A DNA stretch of 8,420 nucleotides. Origin: Acidimicrobiia bacterium. GTDB taxonomy: Bacteria; Actinomycetota; Acidimicrobiia; Spongiisociales; ZC4RG35. Position 1 is the stretch's first letter; every line of letters begins with the position of its first letter. The position numbers were made by a program, and so were the translations under genes. The stretch lies in contig WHTL01000167.1 of assembly GCA_009377735.1 (NCBI GenBank), forward strand, positions 1 through 8,420, read 5' to 3'. The notes under the pieces are model-generated. The model ran no database searches. It saw nothing but the letters and a program-made list of their open reading frames with translations, and had not been told where the DNA came from. Positions 6,109 through 8,420 of the stretch are shown one piece after another.

Positions 6109-7704
6109 ATGCCAGATCCGATGACCCCTGACGAGGTTAAGCGCCTCACCTTCAAATCGGTGTTCCGGGGCTTTAACCCTGCCCAGGTCTCGGCTCAACT
6201 CAACGGGATCGCCGAGGCAATGGAAGCCCTGATCGCCGAGCGCGATGAGCTCCGGAACACACCGGCGCCTGACCCCCTGGAGGAGGAGGTCGAGGCGGTG
6301 CGTCGTGATGTCGGAGAGATACTCGATTCCGCCCGTGAGGTTGCTAACGCCATGCGAACTCGGGCGACCACAGACGCCGCGGCCATTGTGCGTCGTGCCG
6401 AGGAGGAGGCGATCCAGATCCGAAGCGTGGCCGCGGAGGAGGCCCGGAACGTCCCCAAACACATGGCTGACCCCGACGACATCGAGGTCCCCACCCCCCG
6501 CCCTGTTGGGGAGGAGACCCCCGAAACGGGTGAGCCGCTTTTGGGTAAGCCACTCTATCCGCCCGGTGCACCCCCCGGTGGGTGGGGTGCACCCACCGTA
6601 CGTGTCATCGGACGCGACCACCCCTCCGACGAGGAAGAGTCCGACGACGCTGACGACACCACCGAAGAGCGAACAGACGAACCGATTGAATCGCCCGACG
6701 ATGAGGTAGAGCCTACAGAGCAGAAAGACTCTGAAGACGAGAAGACGAAGGAAGAGCCGAACGTCACAGAACCCGAGCTAGAGCCGGCGGGCACCGTCGA
6801 AGAGGACACGGCAGATGAGGACACGGCAGATGCGGACACTGCGGAGGAAGAGGCAGCTGAGCCCGAGGACAGTGCGGAGGAAGAGGCAGCAGATCCTGTA
6901 GCCGAGATACCACCCGCGGCGCGTCGGGAGGAGATCGGCAGTCTTTTCGCCAGTCTCCGAGGCGAGGACCCTGCGGAGAGACCCGCGCCCGTCGAGACGG
7001 TGACCGCCCCGGAGCCGTCCGGCACCACCGTGTATCCGCTTCCGGACCTCACCACCGACGAGGACGAAGGGATCGACTTCGAGCCGATCGAGGGGTTGTT
7101 GGGGGAGCCGTTCGAGATCCGCGAGCGTCTCCTACTTCCTGTCACCAATCGTTGTCTCCGTGGCCTCAAGCGCCAACTGGCAGACATCCAGAACGATTCG
7201 GTGGAGCTTGCCGTCGAAACCGAATGGGAGCCGGATGCCGAGGAATTGGCCGAAGAGGTTAGACCATCGCTCAAGATCCTGGTCTCGGAGGGTTTCGCCG
7301 CCGGTCACACCGCCGTCTTGGAGTGGACCGGAGTCAGTGTGGCCCGACCCCAGATCACGGACCGGGACCCCAGCACCCGCTTCGTATCCGGTCTGGTGGA
7401 CGACATCGACTCCTCCTTGGTGGGAGTCAAGGCAGAGCGTGGACGGTCGTCGGCTGTGTCCCGCGTGCTGAGAGCCTGGCGAACAGATGAGGCCGAGCGT
7501 CGCGTGAGAAGCCTCGCCCACGAGGCGTTCCACCGAGGAATCCTGGCATCCGTGGTCTCCATCGAAGGTCACCAACCACGCTGGCTGGTCGCCGGATCGG
7601 GATGTGCCCTCTGCCGTGAGAAACAAGACACGATCCCGGTGACCTCACCCCTTCCCCCTGTCCACGCCGCCTGCGAATGCGTAATAGGCGTGGTAACCGT
7701 CTGA
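6109..7704 (+). CDS. DivIVA-domain protein with acidic linker and C-terminal MuF-like Cys/His cluster
   Basis: The product is 531 residues. Residues 5-48 (MTPDEVKRLTFKSVFRGFNP and following) match the DivIVA N-terminal domain, which in known members targets curved membrane at poles or septa. A coiled coil follows (about 55-113), then a Pro/Gly stretch and a very acidic low-complexity linker (about 171-265) with tandem repeats. The C-terminal part (about 335-531) is mostly helical. It ends with Cys499-x2-Cys502, then PPVHAACEC with His519, Cys522 and Cys524, preceded by a helix (HEAFHRGILASV) and a WLVAGSGC strand. That layout resembles the end of phage Mu F-like head-morphogenesis domains (CxxC, then PPxHxxCxC) and probably binds a metal. 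Function is not known; a septum- or pole-linked scaffold is inference. I chose ATG 6109 because the DivIVA motif begins at residue 5; ATG 6121 is possible, and the in-frame extension back to 6052 has no support. Confidence 0.78.
   Translation: MPDPMTPDEVKRLTFKSVFRGFNPAQVSAQLNGIAEAMEALIAERDELRNTPAPDPLEEEVEAVRRDVGEILDSAREVANAMRTRATTDAAAIVRRAEEEAIQIRSVAAEEARNVPKHMADPDDIEVPTPRPVGEETPETGEPLLGKPLYPPGAPPGGWGAPTVRVIGRDHPSDEEESDDADDTTEERTDEPIESPDDEVEPTEQKDSEDEKTKEEPNVTEPELEPAGTVEEDTADEDTADADTAEEEAAEPEDSAEEEAADPVAEIPPAARREEIGSLFASLRGEDPAERPAPVETVTAPEPSGTTVYPLPDLTTDEDEGIDFEPIEGLLGEPFEIRERLLLPVTNRCLRGLKRQLADIQNDSVELAVETEWEPDAEELAEEVRPSLKILVSEGFAAGHTAVLEWTGVSVARPQITDRDPSTRFVSGLVDDIDSSLVGVKAERGRSSAVSRVLRAWRTDEAERRVRSLAHEAFHRGILASVVSIEGHQPRWLVAGSGCALCREKQDTIPVTSPLPPVHAACECVIGVVTV
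6565..6593 (+). repeat. Perfect 10-bp hairpin inside the DivIVA-like gene
   Basis: GGTGCACCCC (6565-6574) pairs perfectly with GGGGTGCACC (6584-6593) around a 9-base loop. It encodes part of the Pro/Gly-rich linker (about residues 153-162). An alternative pairing, GGTGGG 6577-6582 with CCCACC 6592-6597, would compete with it. It may slow ribosomes between the N-terminal and linker regions, or may simply follow from GC-rich Pro/Gly codons. Confidence 0.55.
6802..6894 (+). repeat. In-frame tandem repeats encoding the acidic linker
   Basis: A 15-base unit GAGGACACGGCAGAT occurs twice exactly (6802-6816, 6817-6831) and once degenerately (6832-6846), encoding EDTAD-like units. A second unit of 33 bases follows: GCGGAGGAAGAGGCAGC at 6841-6857 recurs at 6874-6890 and encodes AEEEAA. 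All units are multiples of three, so expansion or contraction would keep the frame. Confidence 0.8.
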
Positions 7705-7709
7705 CGGTT
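7695..7709 (+). terminator. Small hairpin across the DivIVA-like stop codon
   Basis: AACCGT (7695-7700) and ACGGTT (7704-7709) form a 6-bp stem with a 3-base loop that contains most of the stop codon. There is no T-run, so if it terminates transcription it is of the tail-less type often proposed for Actinobacteria. Confidence is low. Confidence 0.3.
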
Positions 7710-7910
7710 CGTACGGCGACCCGATCGTCTCGCGAGTTGCCCTCCGACCCGCGTCCGCCGAGTGGGGGAACTGAACTTTTGGGACCGGGTGAGGCTGTCC
7801 CACGCTGACGCATCGAGCCTTTCCTGTAACTGGCCACGACCAGTATCAGGGCCAGAGGAACTCGCCCAAGCCTGACAGGCGACACTCCAATGAAGATCGA
7901 TCATCAAGCT

Positions 7911-8043
7911 GGGGGAGACCTCGAATGCGAACACCCTGAACCCAAGAGCTCACGCCAACCCGACAGACAGGCATCGAGACGCGGAGGTGAGTTCGGACGG
8001 CCCAGACTACGCGACACGACCGTGTGAGGCAGCCGTGGGGGTC
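7911..8043 (-). repeat. Noncoding repeat, copy C (inverted, partial)
   Basis: On the minus strand, GACCCCCACGGCTGCCTCAC starts at 8043, GGGCCGTCCGAACTCA covers 8003-7988 and GTCTGTCGGGTT covers 7968-7957. Order and spacing equal those of copies A and B. Similarity continues weakly through a GGGTTC...TTCGC...GTCTC series to about 7911, then is lost, so this copy lacks the last third. It lies in the 408-base noncoding stretch 7705-8112. The remainder (7710-7910) shows no gene, RNA or further repeat that I can recognise. Confidence 0.72.
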
Positions 8044-8099
8044 TGGTGGCCAGAGGCCCCCAGAAACACTTCGTTTCCCGCCAGTCCCACCGCCCTCCT

Positions 8100-8105
8100 T
8101 ACAAT
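8100..8105 (+). promoter_or_regulatory. -10 element of the UPF0182 gene, probably leaderless
   Basis: TACAAT is a near-consensus -10. It ends 7 bases before the GTG start at 8113, which places transcription start at or next to the start codon. There is no ribosome binding site and no clear -35. Confidence 0.6.
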
Positions 8106-8112
8106 CCGCACA

Positions 8113-8420
8113 GTGTTTGTACGTGAATCAACGCAGGGCCCGAGCGGGAACACTCGCGGCAGTCGGCGACTAGGCCCCTATGTAGCTCTGGTTGTCGGTC
8201 TCCTGATCCTGATCGCAATCGCTGCGGCGGTGTGGACCGAGTACCTCTGGTTCGGCTCGATGGAGCTCTCGGGGGTATGGGTGAAGAGGTGGGGATCGTC
8301 GATAATTCTCGGTGCGGGTGGTGCGCTCTTTGCTTTTGCGGTGGTTGGAGGGAACCTCATGGTGGCCAACCGGATCTCATGGCGTTTTGCCATCCCCCGA
8401 TTCGATGACGATGAGCTGAC
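8113..8420 (+). CDS. UPF0182 family membrane protein (3' end outside window)
   Basis: The first 102 codons of a longer gene are visible. After a basic N-terminal stretch (SGNTRGSRRLG) come a membrane helix (about 22-43), the motif VWTEYLWFGSMELSGVWVKR, a second helix (about 63-85, ending in GGNLMVANRISWR) and FAIPRFDDDEL. The D/E-YLWF...V..KR...N...A.R layout is the standard N-terminus of UPF0182 (COG1615) proteins: large multi-helix membrane proteins, usually around 900-1000 residues, of unknown function and widespread in Actinobacteria. The start is GTG 8113, the only reasonable in-frame codon before the first helix, and it fits the TACAAT element. In mycobacteria this gene lies beside the PDZ-Lon gene; here it is about 4.1 kb from it. 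Confidence 0.88.
   Translation, partial: MFVRESTQGPSGNTRGSRRLGPYVALVVGLLILIAIAAAVWTEYLWFGSMELSGVWVKRWGSSIILGAGGALFAFAVVGGNLMVANRISWRFAIPRFDDDEL

Noticed and set aside
5711..6131. Overlapping open frames on + across repeat copy B (137 and 130 codons)
   Set aside because: Two frames overlap the same DNA, neither is preserved in copies A and C, and both run into the start of the DivIVA-like gene.
6555..7274. 239-codon minus-strand open frame, very Ser-rich
   Set aside because: It is the antisense of the acidic linker: GAG/GAC/GCC codons read backwards give Ser/Val/Leu runs. The plus strand has recognisable domains.
7427..7934. Minus-strand open frames (152 and 121 codons) at the end of the DivIVA-like gene
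   Set aside because: They are antisense to the conserved Cys/His C-terminus or run through noncoding DNA and repeat C, with no recognisable motif.

Overview
The window is high-GC, densely coding DNA. It looks like an actinobacterium, possibly of an Acidimicrobiia-like lineage. Pointers are the LivF protein with a long basic Arg/Lys tail, the PDZ-Lon (YlbL-type) protease and UPF0182 pair that is typical of Actinobacteria, an ECF sigma factor with a SnoaL-like C-terminal domain, and a DivIVA-domain protein. The lineage is inferred from gene content only.

Left third (1-3996, all +): the end of a branched-chain-amino-acid-type ABC transporter operon. It holds the 3' part of a periplasmic-binding-protein gene, a strong intergenic stem-loop, livF-like and livG-like ATPase genes joined by a 4-base GTGA overlap, and 23 bases later a membrane-anchored PDZ-Lon serine protease gene. 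No LivH/LivM permease gene lies between or after them, so permeases, if linked, must be upstream of the window.

Middle (3995-6108): a small regulatory module on accessory-looking ground. A minus-strand ECF sigma factor gene with a C-terminal SnoaL-like domain is divergent from a DoxX-like membrane protein gene. Between them, pointing at the DoxX-like gene, is a site close to the published ECF41 promoter (GTCAC core, 16-base spacer, CGTC), so the sigma factor probably drives its neighbour. This pair is flanked by two direct copies of a noncoding repeat of roughly 190-210 bp (3995-4180 and 5757-5963). A third, partial, inverted copy lies at about 7911-8043.

Right third (6109-8420): a gene for a 531-residue protein with an N-terminal DivIVA-like domain, a coiled coil, a long acidic repeat-rich linker and a C-terminal Cys/His cluster resembling the end of phage MuF-like head-morphogenesis domains. 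After about 400 bp of noncoding DNA holding repeat copy C comes the start of a UPF0182 membrane protein gene, apparently read from a leaderless promoter.

The most unusual items are the three-copy repeat family with collinear conserved blocks, the sigma/DoxX cassette between two of its copies, and the DivIVA/MuF-like domain combination. PDZ-Lon and UPF0182 genes are commonly neighbours in Actinobacteria (for example Rv3194c/Rv3193c in Mycobacterium tuberculosis, from memory). Here they are about 4.1 kb apart, and the repeats, the cassette and the DivIVA-like gene fill the gap.
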